Positions 1-12,789 of a stretch of DNA of 64,000 bases are shown here, one piece after another. The notes beneath the pieces are model-generated. The model worked only from the letters and a program-made list of their open reading frames with translations. It searched no databases and was not told where the DNA came from. The stretch is taken from positions 40,603,155-40,667,154 of the forward strand of contig NC_085137.1 of assembly GCF_035046485.1 (NCBI RefSeq). Direction: 5' to 3'. The stretch's first letter is position 1; every line of letters begins with the position of its first letter. A program made the position numbers and the translations under genes. Source of the stretch: Aedes albopictus. Taxonomy: Eukaryota; Arthropoda; Insecta; Diptera; Culicidae.

Positions 1-3000
1 AATTTTGTGGAGTTTTTCCCTGGAATTTTGTGGAGTTTTTCTCTGGAATTTTGTGGAGCTTTTTCCCTGGAATTTTTTAGACATTTTCCCTGGAATTTTG
101 TTGAGTTTTTTCCTGGAATTTTGTTGAGTTTTTCCCTGGAATTTTGTGGAGTTTTTCCTTGGAATATTGTGGAGTTTTTCCCTGCAATTTTGTGGAGTTT
201 ATCCCTGGAATTTTGTCTGGAATTTTGTGGAGTTTTTCCCTGAAACTTTATGGAGTTTTTCCCTGAAATTTTATGAGTTTTTTCCTGGAATTTTGTGGAG
301 TTTTGCCCTAGAATTTTGTAGACATTTTCCCTGGAATTTTGTTGAGTTTTTCCCTGGAATTTTGTTGAGTTTTTCCCTGGAATTTTGTGGAGTTTTTCCC
401 TGGAATTTTGTGGATTATTTCCCTGGAATTTTGTTGAGTTTTTCCCTGGAATTTTGTGGAGTTTTTCCCTGGAATTTTGTGGAGTTTTTCCCTGGAATTT
501 TGTGGAGTTTTTCCCTAAAAATTTGTGGAGTTTTTCCCTGAAATTTTGTGGAGTTTTTCCTTGGAATTTTGTGAGTTTTTTCCTGGAATTTTGTGGATTT
601 TTTCCCTGAAATTTTGTGGAGTTTTTCCCTGGAGTTTTGTAGACTTTTTCCCTCGAATTTTATGGATTATTTCCCTAAATTTTGTGGAGTTTTCCCTGGA
701 ATTTTGTGGAGTTTTTCCCTGGAATTTTGTGGAGTTTTTCCCTGAATTTTTATTGAGTTTTCCCTGGAATTTTGTGGAGTTTTCCCTGAAATTTTGTGGA
801 GTTTTTCCCTGGAATATTGTGGAGTTTTTCCCTGGAATTTTGTGGAGTTTTTCCCTGGAATTTTGTGGGTTATTTCCCTGGAATTTTGTGGAGTTTTTCC
901 CTGGAATTTTGTGGAGTTTTTCCCTGAAATTTTGTAGACATTTTCCCTGGAATTTTGTTGAGTTTTTCCCTGGAATTTTGTTGAGTTTTTCCATGGAATT
1001 TTATGGAGTTTTTCCCTGGAATTATGTGGAGTTTTTCCCTAAAATTTTGTGGAGTTTTTCCCTAGAATTTTGTCTGGAATTTAGTGGAGTTTTTCCCTGA
1101 AATTTTATGGAGTTTTTCCCTGGAATTTTATGAGTTTTTTCCTGAAATTTGTGGAGTTTTTCCCTGGAATTTTATGAGTTTTTTCCTGAAATTTTGTGGA
1201 GTTTTTCCCTAGAATTTTGTAGACTTTTTCCCTGGAATTGTGTTGAGTTTTTCCCTGGAATTTTGTTGAGTTTTTCCCTGGAATTTTGTGGAGTTTTTCT
1301 CTGGAATTTTCTGGATTATTTCCCTGGAATTTTGTGGAGTTTTTCCCTGGAATTTTGTGGAGTTTTTCCCTGGAATTTTGTGGAGCTTTTTCCCTGGAAT
1401 TTTGTAGACATTTTCCCTGAAATTTTGTGGAGTTTTTCCCTAGAATTTTGAAGACTTTTTCCCTGAAATTTTGTTAAATTTTTCCCTGGAATTTTGTTGA
1501 GTTTTTCCCTGGAATTTTGTGGAGTTTTTCCCTGGAATTTTGTGGATTATTTCCCTGGAATTTTGTGGATTATTTCCCTGAAATTTTGTGTTGCTTTTCC
1601 CTGGAATTTTGTGGAGTTTTCCCGTGGAATTTTGTAGACTTTTTCCCTCGAATTTTGTTGAGTTTTTCCCTGGAATTTTGTTGAGTTTTTCCCTGGAATT
1701 TTGTGGATTATTTCCCTGGAATTTTGTTGAGTTTTTCCCTGGAATTTTGTGGAGTTTTTCCCTGGAATTTTGTGGATTATTTCCCTGGAATTTTGTTGAG
1801 TTTTTCCCTGGAATTTTGTGGAGTTTTTCCCTGGAATTTTGTGGAGTTTTTCCCTGGAATTTTGTGGAGTTTTTCCCTAAAAATTTGTGGAGTTTTTCCC
1901 TGAAATTTTGTGGAGTTTTTCCTTGGAATTTTGTGAGTTTTTTCCTGGAATTTTGTGGATTTTTTCCCTGAAATTTTGTGGAGTTTTTCCCTGGAGTTTT
2001 GTAGACTTTTTCCCTCGAATTTTATGGATTATTTCCCTAAATTTTGTGGAGTTTTCCCTGGAATTTTGTGGAGTTTTTCCCTGGAATTTTGTGGAGTTTT
2101 TCCCTGAATTTTTATTGAGTTTTCCCTGGAATTTTGTGGAGTTTTCCCTGAAATTTTGTGGAGTTTTTCCCTGGAATATTGTGGAGTTTTTCCCTGGAAT
2201 TTTGTGGAGTTTTTCCCTGGAATTTTGTGGGTTATTTCCCTGGAATTTTGTGGAGTTTTTCCCTGGAATTTTGTGGAGTTTTTCCCTGAAATTTTGTAGA
2301 CATTTTCCCTGGAATTTTGTTGAGTTTTTCCCTGGAATTTTGTTGAGTTTTTCCATGGAATTTTATGGAGTTTTTCCCTGGAATTATGTGGAGTTTTTCC
2401 CTAAAATTTTGTGGAGTTTTTCCCTAGAATTTTGTCTGGAATTTAGTGGAGTTTTTCCCTGAAATTTTATGGAGTTTTTCCCTGGAATTTTATGAGTTTT
2501 TTCCTGAAATTTGTGGAGTTTTTCCCTGGAATTTTATGAGTTTTTTCCTGAAATTTTGTGGAGTTTTTCCCTAGAATTTTGTAGACTTTTTCCCTGGAAT
2601 TGTGTTGAGTTTTTCCCTGGAATTTTGTTGAGTTTTTCCCTGGAATTTTGTGGAGTTTTTCTCTGGAATTTTCTGGATTATTTCCCTGGAATTTTGTGGA
2701 GTTTTTCCCTGGAATTTTGTGGAGTTTTTCCCTGGAATTTTGTGGAGCTTTTTCCCTGGAATTTTGTAGACATTTTCCCTGGAATTTTGTTGAGTTTTTT
2801 CCTGGAATTTTGTTGAGTTTTTCCCTGCAATTTTGTGGAGTTTTTCCCTGGAATTTTGTGGAATTTTTCCCTGAAATTTTATGGAGTTTTTCCCTGAAAT
2901 TTTGTGGATTATTTCCCTGGAATTTTGTCTGGAATTTTGTGGAGTTTTTCCGTGGAATTTTGTAGACTTTTTCCCTCGAATTTTGTTGAGTTTTTCCCTG

Positions 3001-4242
3001 GAATTTTGTGGAGTTTTTCCCTGGAACTTTGTGGAGTTTTTTCCCTGGAATTTTGTAGACATTTTCCCTGGAATTTTGTTGAGTTTTTTCCTGGAATTTT
3101 GTTGAGTTTTTCCCTGCAATTTTGTGGAGTTTTTCCCTGGAATTTTGTGGAATTTTTCCCTGAAATTTTATGGAGTTTTTCCCTGAAATTTTATGAGTTT
3201 TTTCCTGGAATTTTGTGGAGTTTTGCCCTAGAATTTTGTAGACTTTTTCCCTGGAATTTTGTTGAGTTTTTCCCTGGAATTTTGTGGAGTTTTTCCCTGG
3301 AATTTTGTGGATTATTTCCCTGGAATTTTGTCTGGAATTTTGTGGAGTTTTTCCGTGGAATTTTGTAGACTTTTTCCCTCGAATTTTGTTGAGTTTTTCC
3401 CTGGAATTTTGTGGAGTTTTTCCCTGGAACTTTGTGGAGTTTTTCCCTAAAGTTTTGTGGAGTTTTTCCCTGGAATTTTGTCTGGAATTTTCTGGAGTTT
3501 TTCCCTGAAATTTTGTGGAGTTTTTCCCTGCAGTTTTGTAGACTTTTTCCCTCGAATTTTGTTGAGTTTTCCCTGGAATTTTGTAGAGTTTTTTCCTGGA
3601 ATTTTGTGGAGTTTTTCCCTGGAATTTTGTGGAGTTTTTTCCTAAAAATTTGTGGAGTTTTTCCCTAGAATTTTATGAGTTTTTTCCTGGAATTTTGTGA
3701 AGTTTTTCCCTAGAATTTTGTAGATTTTCCCTGGAATTTTGTTGAGTTTTTTCCTGGAATTTTGTGGAGTTTTTCCCTGGAGTTTTGTGGATTTTTCCCT
3801 AGAATTTTGTGGAGTTGTTCCCTAAAATTTGGTGGAGTTTTTCCCTGGAATTTTGTCTGGAATTTTGTGGAGTTTTTCCGTGGAATTTTGTAGACTTTTT
3901 CCCTCGAATTTTGTTGAGTTTTTCCCTGGAATTTTGTTGAGTTTTTCCCTGGAATTTTGTGGAGTTTTTCCCTGGAATTTTGTGTTGCTTTTCCCTGGAA
4001 TTTTGTGGAGTTTTCCCTAAAAGTTTGTGGAGTTTTTCCCTGAAATTTTGTGGAGTTTTTCCCTGGAATTTTGTGAGTTTTTTCCTGGAATTTTGTGGAG
4101 TTTTTCCCTAGAATTTTGAAGACTTTTTCCCTGAAATTTTGTTAAATTTTTCCCTGGAATTTTGTTGAGTTTTTCCCTGGAATTTTGTGGATTATTTCCC
4201 TGGAATTTTGTGGATTATTTCCCTGAAATTTTGTGGAGTTTT
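1..4242. repeat. 23-bp minisatellite array (TTTTTCCCTGGAATTTTGTG type)
   Basis: The stretch is an almost uninterrupted tandem array with a 23-bp period and core GGAATTTTGTGGAG followed by a T-run and CCCT. Common variants are GTTGAG, GTAGAC and GTGGATTATT in the middle of the unit and 'gtctggaattttgt' partial units. Because 23 is not a multiple of three, the reading frame rotates from unit to unit, yet stops are rare, so long spurious open frames appear on both strands. The array runs off the left edge of the window and is cut on the right by a SINE; related but decayed units resume beyond it. I see no gene in it. Confidence 0.97.
355..2778. repeat. Higher-order duplication inside the minisatellite (offset 1,362 bp)
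   Basis: The segment from about 355 to 1416 recurs at about 1717 to 2778 with the same order of variant units; for example the frames at 525-1100 and 1887-2462 translate identically over 191 codons, and the reverse frames at 515-994 and 1877-2356 over 159 codons. To the left the match fails where GTTGAG replaces GTGGATTATT, and on the right at 1417/2779. A shorter motif ending in 'ccgtggaattttgtagac' also repeats near 2950, 3350 and 3870. This is block-wise amplification of several dozen units at once. Confidence 0.85.
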
Positions 4243-4950
4243 CGGGCTTGGTGGTCTAGTGGCTACCGCTTCTGATTCGTATGCAGAAGGTCATGGGTTC
4301 AATCCCTGGCCCGTCCTTTTCATCCTACTTTGTATCTTTCTATCCACTTTCTCTCACTCTCTCTTCTCTACATATACAACTCATGTATATTCATATGTTC
4401 ATAGCCATTGCTAGAACCAGAAACGAATTGAAAAAAGTCGTTTCCCTCCCTTCCAACTTCCACTCACAGCACAGTGTATATATAACGCCTATAAGTTATG
4501 CAACCAAAGCGTACTGTGCCGCTTGACCTTATTCACCTTATTCACCACACAATCTATCACGAACACTATAAATAACCCTATCCATGGATCACATCACCGA
4601 CCCAACGGTGACTCCCAGATCTCCCATCCTTTCCGTCTAACAAATACCCCAGTCCGTGCGGGTTGTGGGGACGCAGAGTGCTCTCGGTCTCTAGTAGGAA
4701 CAACCAGTACACTCTAACATTCCTTTCCCTTCCCAGCTGACTATAAGGACTTGGCCGGCGCCGTTATTGATCAAATATGCATGAGCTGCTAAAATTGCAC
4801 TTTGACTGCTAAAATTGCACTTTGAGAATAAGTGGAATGTCCCAGCCCCTTATTCAGTTGGATCACAGTGCAACTGGTATCAGTTCAGATCAATCACGGA
4901 GGAGCAACCATTGACATGTATAGTCAGAATTGATCGTGATCGTGATCGTG
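4243..4950 (+). mobile_element. tRNA-derived SINE-like retroelement
   Basis: The 5' end resembles a tRNA: an A-box-like TGGTCTAGTGG at 4252-4262 and a B-box-like GGTTCAATCCC at 4296-4306, with potential CGGGC/GCCCG end pairing. The body continues for about 600 bp, contains a 20-bp tandem duplication (4789-4826), and ends in GATCGT repeats. Minisatellite sequence lies on both sides, so the element inserted into the array; the repeat nature of the target hides the exact duplication. The 3' third (about 4660-4945) is clearly related to 31058-31317, the tail of a LINE-like insert, suggesting that the SINE shares a 3' end with that LINE. A working tRNA gene is unlikely given the long body. Confidence 0.75.
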
Positions 4951-5440
4951 GAATTTTGTGGAGTTTTTCCCTGGAATTTTGTGGAGTTTTTCCCTGGAAT
5001 TTTATGGAGTTTTGCCCTGGAATTTTGTGGAGTTTTCCCTGGAATTTTGTGGAGTTTTCCCTGAAATTTTGTGGACTTTTTCCCTGGAATTTTGTGGAGT
5101 TTTTCCCAGGAGTTTTGTGGAGATTGTCTCTTATAGACAATAGATTGTATAGATTTCCCTTGAAATATCGTGGAGATTTTCCCTGGAGTCTTGTGGAGAT
5201 TTCTTCTGAAATCTCGAGTAGAATTTCCCTGGAATGTTGTGGAGATTTTCCCTGGACGCTTGTGGAGATTTCCCCTGTCATCTTATGGAGATTACCCCTG
5301 GAATCCCAAGGGGATTTCCCCTGGAATATCGTGTAGTTTTCCGGTGGAATCATGTGGAGTTTTTGTTCCTGGAATTTCGTGGAGATTCTGTCTGGGATCT
5401 TGTGGAGATTCTCTCTAGAATCTCGTGGAGTTCCATAGAA
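4951..5440. repeat. Decayed continuation of the minisatellite
   Basis: To about 5130 the units match the left array; from there to 5440 they drift to a GGAGATTTTCCCTGGA-type unit with many substitutions. The gradient from regular to diverged units away from the SINE looks like the old edge of the array. No gene is seen. Confidence 0.85.
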
Positions 5441-5592
5441 TTTCTAATGAAATGTGATGCTTATGCGTCCACTTTTTAGAATGTGACAAATAAGCGTTGT
5501 ATTTTTTCAACAAGTTTAGAAACAAACGACCTGTTTTTATTTCGCCATCTAATAGTACACCATAATTCATGACACTCTTCGACAAAGTTTTA

Positions 5593-6233
5593 CAAAATTT
5601 GGTGTTATGGGATGAAAAAATAGAGCAGGGGTTTGGGGCCCTAGAAGTGTCATAGTGAAAGATTTTTTGGAAAATATTGGACCGGGCCTTCACAGTTTAT
5701 GACCGAAGTTTGTATGGAAAACTTGGGGTGTTCAATTGGTATGCGCATTAGAACGTGCCAAGCAAAAACTTCAGCGTTTTCCGTATTTACGTTATTGTCT
5801 AACGCCTAAATATATGCACAGTAGGAATTAAACGGCTACGCAGTCTTCAAACCGGAAAACGAAGTTTATTGTTTGCCCGACGTTTCGACACTGGGGTTTT
5901 GTGTCATCTTCAGGAGTAACTAATTGATCGTTACCCCTGAAGATGGCACAAAACTCCAGTGTCGAAACGTCGGGCAAACAATAAACTTCGTTTTCCGTTT
6001 TGAAGACTGCGTAGCCGTTTAATTCCTACAGTAAACTTCTCAGTCGATCCGCCAAGAGATATATGCACAGTGCGTTCTAATGCACATACCAATTGAACAC
6101 CCTAAGTTCTCCATACAAATTTCGGTCATAAACTGTGAAGGCCCGGTCCAATATTTTTCAAAAATTCTTTCACTATGGCAATTCTAGGATCTCAAACACC
6201 TGTTCTTTTTTTCTCATCCCATAACAAAATTTA
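5593..6233. mobile_element. Foldback element with a second foldback nested in its loop
   Basis: Outer arms at about 5593-5755 and 6068-6233 are inverted copies (GTTATGGGATGA end, then the motif around the ggaccgggcc segment and 'caattggtatg'). Inside lies a second palindrome at 5821-6029, whose arms contain CCCGACGTTTCGACACTGG and its complement and meet near 5925. The inner element is bordered by direct repeats of ATATATGCACAGT (5810-5822 and 6058-6070), which look like its target duplication. There is no transposase frame, so both are non-autonomous. Confidence 0.85.
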
Positions 6234-7099
6234 GAGTTGAAAGGTGCGATCATTAGCTGCAAAATCTCAATATTGTCAAACATGCAAATGAGACAGTTCT
6301 GTTTCCACAGGCAGAAAACCAGACTTAAAAGTGTAGTACCAATCAATCTAGATAAAACTTTGCTGAAGAACCCATCCCTCTAAAATGCTTGGCAAGAGTA
6401 GTGGAGCGCTTGTTCGTCGAGAGTCGCAATTGGTCGTAGGTAGGGATATTCAAGATAGTTGCAAATATTTTGTATTACCTAAGTATGCCCTCTTAGCATA
6501 AAACCCCTTTTGCAGTCACTTAATGATTTCACGACTTAAATTGGGCATGCAAATGAGAAAATATGTTTTTTTTTAATTTTCCTTACTCACGCTGTTCTGG
6601 GATGAAAATCTCAAATTTTTAGTTTCCACTTTTTAAACTGATCACGGTATTTGGAGTGTTAAAATTAAAAAATAAAAATTTCAGTGATACTTTTTAAGGT
6701 TTTTACTCTTTATGGTTGTCATTCCATACCAGAGATATTACTTATGTATCATATAAGTGATTTAGTCGGTACGGATTCTAAATAGACATTACCTTAAAAG
6801 TTGATTAACCAATACCAATGTAGAAGCCTAGGTAAGCTATTTAACCTTATGCTTAAACAGCTCATAATACAGAGATACCGCTGCTCAAATGTATTTTATG
6901 AAATGAATATTTTGGGTTCAGCATGAACTTTTTTATCGCGAATGCATACGTTTTGGGCCTGTACTATACACATGCAGCAGCGGTGTGGTCTGTTAGTGTG
7001 AAACGACCCCTCGGTGGTATTAATTTGCAAAAGCCGTACCGCATTAGCCATTACGGGTAACATTTTAAAAATCACGACGATTTAAACTTTGTATTACAA
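6234..7099. other. Unassigned AT-rich DNA upstream of F-box gene 1
   Basis: I see no coding frame, tandem repeat or paired ends here. The last hundred bases should hold the promoter and 5' UTR of the F-box gene starting at 7100, but I cannot identify a TATA box or initiator with confidence. Confidence 0.5.
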
Positions 7100-8749
7100 A
7101 TGGATTTCGAGTCACTTCCTATGGAGCTTCTGGAGGAGATCTTGGCGTACCTCTGCTTTGAATCACTGAAAGCAGCATCGCTAGTCTGTCGTCGATGGTA
7201 CCAAGCATCGGAGAAACTCATCATACGTTATGGGCAGCTTCTTATCACCGATGCAGCAGCTAAACGTTTGGACGAAATTCGCAACTTTGAGCGGAGCTAT
7301 CAAGCCTTGCATTACATCGTGAACGACTGGTCAAACTTACAAGTGATAACCGCGGATTGTATTCGACGATTTCCAAAAATTCAAAACCTACAACTAGATC
7401 GCTATTTTATAGAGGACATTTATAAATTCTACGACACCTACCGATTCTGGGTCGAGCAGTGTGAATCGTTTAAAGTAATGCTTGCGATGAACCAGAGTAG
7501 TTCCCCCATTGCCAAGCCAGAAAATTACGAATTATCATTGCCGAATTTGAAAACCTTACAGTGGCAAGGGACATCATATGAGCGTAGCCAGAGAAGTGTC
7601 ACTATAAATGCGCCAAACTTGGAAAGCGTTTGTATTGACGCCATGCTGAACTGGTCGGTTGATGTGCGTATTCCCAGCTGTGATCGTATCAAGTTTATCA
7701 GATGTTGGCTTCGCCAGGAACCAATTTACAGTATGTTGGTTGGAAACATTTTCAACGTGGAAACTTTAATCATGTACATAGATGATGGAAACTTTAACAA
7801 ACGGTTTTTGCTCAGCATGCAGCAATTGCGATACCTCAAGCTACAATTGAAAAACGCTATCAACATTCTTCAATATGTACAAATGATGCAATGTGATAAC
7901 CTTAATGTTCTAAGCATTACAAATGAGGTTCCTGATACCGGACGGGGTACACTGTATATGGCGACAATATTCAACTGCTTCAGAAATTTGGAAACGCTTG
8001 AGTTAGGTGGAATTGATCTGATAGTAAACGGTGCAATTCAGGACACACGACTTAAGTTTCTAAAACTATATGATGTCTCCTGCCCAAGCAAGGTCTTTTC
8101 TATGAACATGCCCCATCTAGAAGTACTATCAGTCCCGGAGAACATCCTATGTAAATTGAAGCTCGATGAATGCAAACAGCTCAAAGAACTCCATGTAGTT
8201 TTGGAATCCTCAAACTCGAAGGAAACCCTCAAACGTACTGTGATTCCTTTTGTTGAGGGTCATAACAATCTGAAGAAACTAAGCATATCCAGCAGCAAAC
8301 ACCAAACCAGTTCAATAGAAGATAATGTCGACTTCAAAGACCTTGGATTGGAGCATTTGGAACTTCGTTACTTTGATGTTAGCATCGTTTTTCTTCAAAC
8401 GCTCGTCAAATGGGAGTTGTTAAAAGTGAGTATTTATCTCAACTACAATCATTACCTTATAATACCTTTCTCTTTTTAGCGTCTTAAATTGGCGAAATGT
8501 TCGATCAACTGCCTATCAGCCCCATTCATCACTACTCATTTGCCCAGCGTGCAACGGATGACGCTGGACCATGTCGAGGTGATGAACACCTCCGGAACAG
8601 ATTTTCCTTTGATGATTGGAGAAGTTTGTGAAATTCATTACGAAAAGAAGCATGGTTCCACTCTGCTGTGCAGTACACATCAACCGGAGAACCGCAATCG
8701 AAGGATCAGTCTTTTCACCAGCGGTAGAATTGATCCAATGGCATTTTGA
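7100..8749 (+). CDS. F-box/LRR protein, paralogue 1 (two exons)
   Basis: Exon 1 is 7100-8425 (442 codons), the intron 8426-8479 (54 bp, GTGAGT...TTTTTAG), and exon 2 8480-8749; the product is 531 aa. Residues about 6-45 form an F-box (LPMELLEEILAYL, then the ASLVCRRW motif), followed by repeated leucine-rich stretches such as LSLPNLKTLQW, LRYLKLQL and FRNLETLELGGIDL. F-box proteins bind Skp1 and present substrates to SCF ubiquitin ligases, with the LRR as the likely substrate surface; that role is inferred from the family. The ATG opens directly on the F-box. Reading through the donor would stop 17 codons later. It is most similar to the paralogue at 14738, including the SINC motif of the last exon and the phase-0 intron site. 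Confidence 0.9.
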
Positions 8750-8986
8750 AATCAGTTTATGAAGACTTCTTTTTTACCAAAAAAAAAACAACTTTTATTT
8801 CTTGTAGTGTTTTTGTGTACCCTTATATAGTTGATGAGCCATTCCTCATGAAGTTTGTAAATGTGCTATTCACAATCTAATGCTCTCAAATTAATCGTAC
8901 TCGCAAAACAAAGCGATTACGGCACCGATTGATGTCGTCCTTTTTATTATTTAATTTTCATTCAAAAGCTGGAACAGTAGCTTTAC
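8750..8986. other. 3' flank of F-box gene 1
   Basis: The stretch holds the likely 3' UTR and an A-run at about 8779-8790, without a clear AATAAA. The 22-bp motif beginning AGCGATTACGGCACC at about 8911 recurs near 21746, so it belongs to some dispersed repeat. Nothing else is seen. Confidence 0.5.
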
Positions 8987-9367
8987 CACAGACAAACAGA
9001 CATACTACTCAAATCGCAATCATCGCACGATTTAACGGTCATTTTGAAAATATAATGTGGTTCGAACTGTGCTCGCATGTGTCATGGTGGCGCTGCTGTG
9101 CCTACATCACCTCTCAATCTTGGAGAGAAATGAACGCGACGCCGATCAATGTTTACATAAAATGACTCCAAGATGAACCTTCATTCATGTTTTATGAATG
9201 GATGTCGTCACGGGGGAGTCGTCACCTGCAAAATTGTTACATCGAGCCGAGGGAAACAACACCTGCAAATGAATGCTTCGGATTGAGCATTATAGAGGGT
9301 GCTAGTGAGATGCCAAACGATGTTTTTGAAGCAATTTTCTTCTAAGTAGTATGTCTGTTTGTCTGTG
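8987..9367 (+). mobile_element. 381-bp CACAGAC MITE, solitary copy A
   Basis: The element begins CACAGACAAACAGACATACT and ends with the inverted complement (AGTATGTCTGTTTGTCTGTG). It is flanked by a perfect 7-bp duplication GCTTTAC (8980-8986 and 9368-9374). There is no transposase frame. Eight further copies occur at 44310-49216. The 7-bp duplication and these ends do not let me assign a superfamily. Confidence 0.93.
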
Positions 9368-9409
9368 GCTTTACCACCGTTCAAAGTTGAAATGTTTTGA
9401 CAGTGATTT

Positions 9410-10503
<1,094 letters not shown>

Positions 10504-10840
10504 GTGATTTTTTGTATTGTTGCGAAAACGATTGATAATTTTTGTTGTTTTGGTCGCTCGAGCCAAAAGATTTATAACAAAACTTGTAACAAATTTGTCC
10601 TGAAATATATAACAGAACTTGTTATAATTTGTAATGATTTCGCAAGTTTAGCCTAACAAAATTTGATATAATATTGTTATGATTATATCTCAACTTGTAA
10701 TATTTTTGTTTTAATTGGAACGAGTTTTCTTAGATTTTTTGTTATTTTAACTACTAACGGTACATATTTTATAACAACCGTTGTTACACAAATTATTGTA
10801 ATAAAACAACACAGTCTGTTATAATTTAGTTTTTCCCATC
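10504..10840. repeat. AT-rich tract with repeated TTGTTATAA-like motifs
   Basis: Motifs such as ATAACAAAACTTGTAAC and TTGTTATAATTTGTA recur in both orientations about every 40-60 bp, making a degenerate inverted-repeat-rich tract. No coding content or paired element ends are evident. Confidence 0.55.
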
Positions 10841-12780
10841 TAGTCCGGGGAGATTGCAGGGGCGCTTTAGGGAGGCTCCAGGGTGACTCGGCGTGCTTCA
10901 GAGGGCTTCCAGGAAGCATCAGGGGTGCTTCAAGGTGGTCCCGGGTAGTTTCAGGGAGCACCAGAAGGTGTCAGTATTCCTGATGATATTTATTGAAACA
11001 TCCCTGCAGGTATTTCTAGAGGAGTTTATAAAGCAATCTCCAACCACACTCCTGGAGGGATTCTCGAAGGAATTTTTGACAGAAGTATTGGAGCAAGTCT
11101 TGGAGAAATTCTTATTAGAAGTTCCTGTAGGAATACTTGAAATCATTTTTGGAGAAATTCCTGGACGGATTCTTGGATGAATTTTGAGCAGAGGAACAGA
11201 GGAATATCAGGAAAAAATTTTTGAAGAAATTTTTAGACGAATTCTTGGAGAAATTCTTGGTGGGATTTTTGTAGAAATTCTTAACAGCATTCTTGGAGTA
11301 ATTTCTGTAGAAATTCTTGGAAGAAGTGTTGGAGCAGATCCTGCTGAAATCCCTAAAGGAATTCTTGGGTAAATCCCTAGTGTTGTCCCAGGTGTATTTT
11401 CTTGAGGAATTTCTGGAGGTTTCCTGAAGAATCTTGGAAGATTTTTTGGATGGAATTTCTTGAAAAAAAACTCTGGAGTTATTTCTGCTGAAATTCCTGA
11501 AGGGATTCTTGGAGGAATTCTTGGCGGAAGCCTTAGAGCGACCCGTAGTGGAATTTGTGTAGGAATTTTCGGAGAAATTCCTGGAGGAATACTTAGAAGA
11601 ATTCTAGGCAAATGTCTTGAAGGAATTCCTGGATGAATTCTTGGTGCAATTCCTGGATGAATTCTTGGTGAAATTTCTGAAAATATTATGAAAGGGATTC
11701 CTGGAGGAGTTTCTGGAGGACTTCCTGAAGGAATTTCCAACGTAATGTCTGGGGCATTTTCTGGAAGATTTCCTGGCATAATTCCAAAAAGAATTTATTA
11801 GGGAAGTCCTGGAGGAACTCCTGGAGGAGTTCAAGGAGGGATTCCCGGTGTAATTCCTAAAGGAGTTCCTGCAGTAATTTAGTGAGGAATTTTAGACGTC
11901 ATTCCATTAGAAATTTTTTGAGGATTTTCTGAGGAAATCCCTGATGGAATTCTCGGACGTATTTTCTAAAGGTTTCCCGAAGGATCCTGAAGGTATTCAT
12001 GGAGAAATTTCTGGAGGAATTCTTGGAGGAATTAATGGCAAAAATTCTTTGAGGGATTCTTGGCGAAAATCTTGGAGGGATTCCTGAAAGATTTTTTGGA
12101 GGATTTCCTAGAAATATTCTTGGAGCAATTCCAGGAGAGATTCCTGTAGGCATTTCTGGAGTTTTCTTTGAAAAATACCCTAAAAAATCCCTGAAAAAAT
12201 TCTCGGAGCAATTCCGAGATAAATTCTTGCAGTAATGCTTGGTGTAATTCCTGAAGTAATTTTTGAGAATTTCCTAGATAAATTTATAAAGGAATTCTTG
12301 GGGGAACTTTTGAAGAATTCCCGGAGGAACTTTTGGAGTAATGCCAGGAATAATTTCTGGAGAAATTCTGAAGGATTTGACGGTGGATCCTGAAGGAATT
12401 CTTGGAGGAATTATTGGCAAAAATTCTCGGAGGAATACCTGGAGGGATTCTTTGAGGAATTCTTGGCGAAAATTTTGGAAGGATTCCTTAAGGATTTTTT
12501 GGAGGAACTTTTGAAGGAATTCTTTGAGGATTTCCAGGAAAAATTCTTGGAGCAATTTCTGGAGATTTCTTTGAAAAATACCCGAATTTTCTAGATAAAT
12601 TTATAATGGAATTCCTGGAGGAACTTTTAAAGAATCTCCAGAGGAATTTTTGCAGTAATTTCTGGAGAAATTCAGAAGGATTTCAAGGTGGATCCTAGAG
12701 GAAATTTTGGAGGTATTCCTGGAGAAATTCCTGGAGGGTTTTTGGAGAAAATTCTTGACAGAAGTCTTGGAGTACAACAG
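10841..12780. repeat. Diverged GGAATTCCTGGA minisatellite tract
   Basis: Units of about 12/24 bp built on GGAATTCTTGGAGGAATTCC repeat with heavy substitution over nearly 2 kb. Frames on both strands yield low-complexity Ile/Pro/Arg/Ser- or Glu/Leu-rich peptides and are not genes. The same family recurs at 19500-20047, 20314-20940 and, in the opposite orientation, 39150-40770. Confidence 0.9.
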
Positions 12781-12789
12781 AATCGTGTA

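Noticed and set aside
1..4240. Repetitive EFFPGILWSFS-type proteins
   Set aside because: They arise from a 23-bp minisatellite that rotates through frames; there is no promoter, splice signal or conservation to support a gene.
4243..4316. Genuine tRNA gene
   Set aside because: A- and B-box-like motifs exist, but the tRNA-like part continues into a long SINE body, has poor arm pairing, and lies in a minisatellite as an insertion.
10683..12555. Several 75-190 codon Pro/Ile/Ser/Arg-rich frames
   Set aside because: Low-complexity translations of the GGAATTCC repeat tract.
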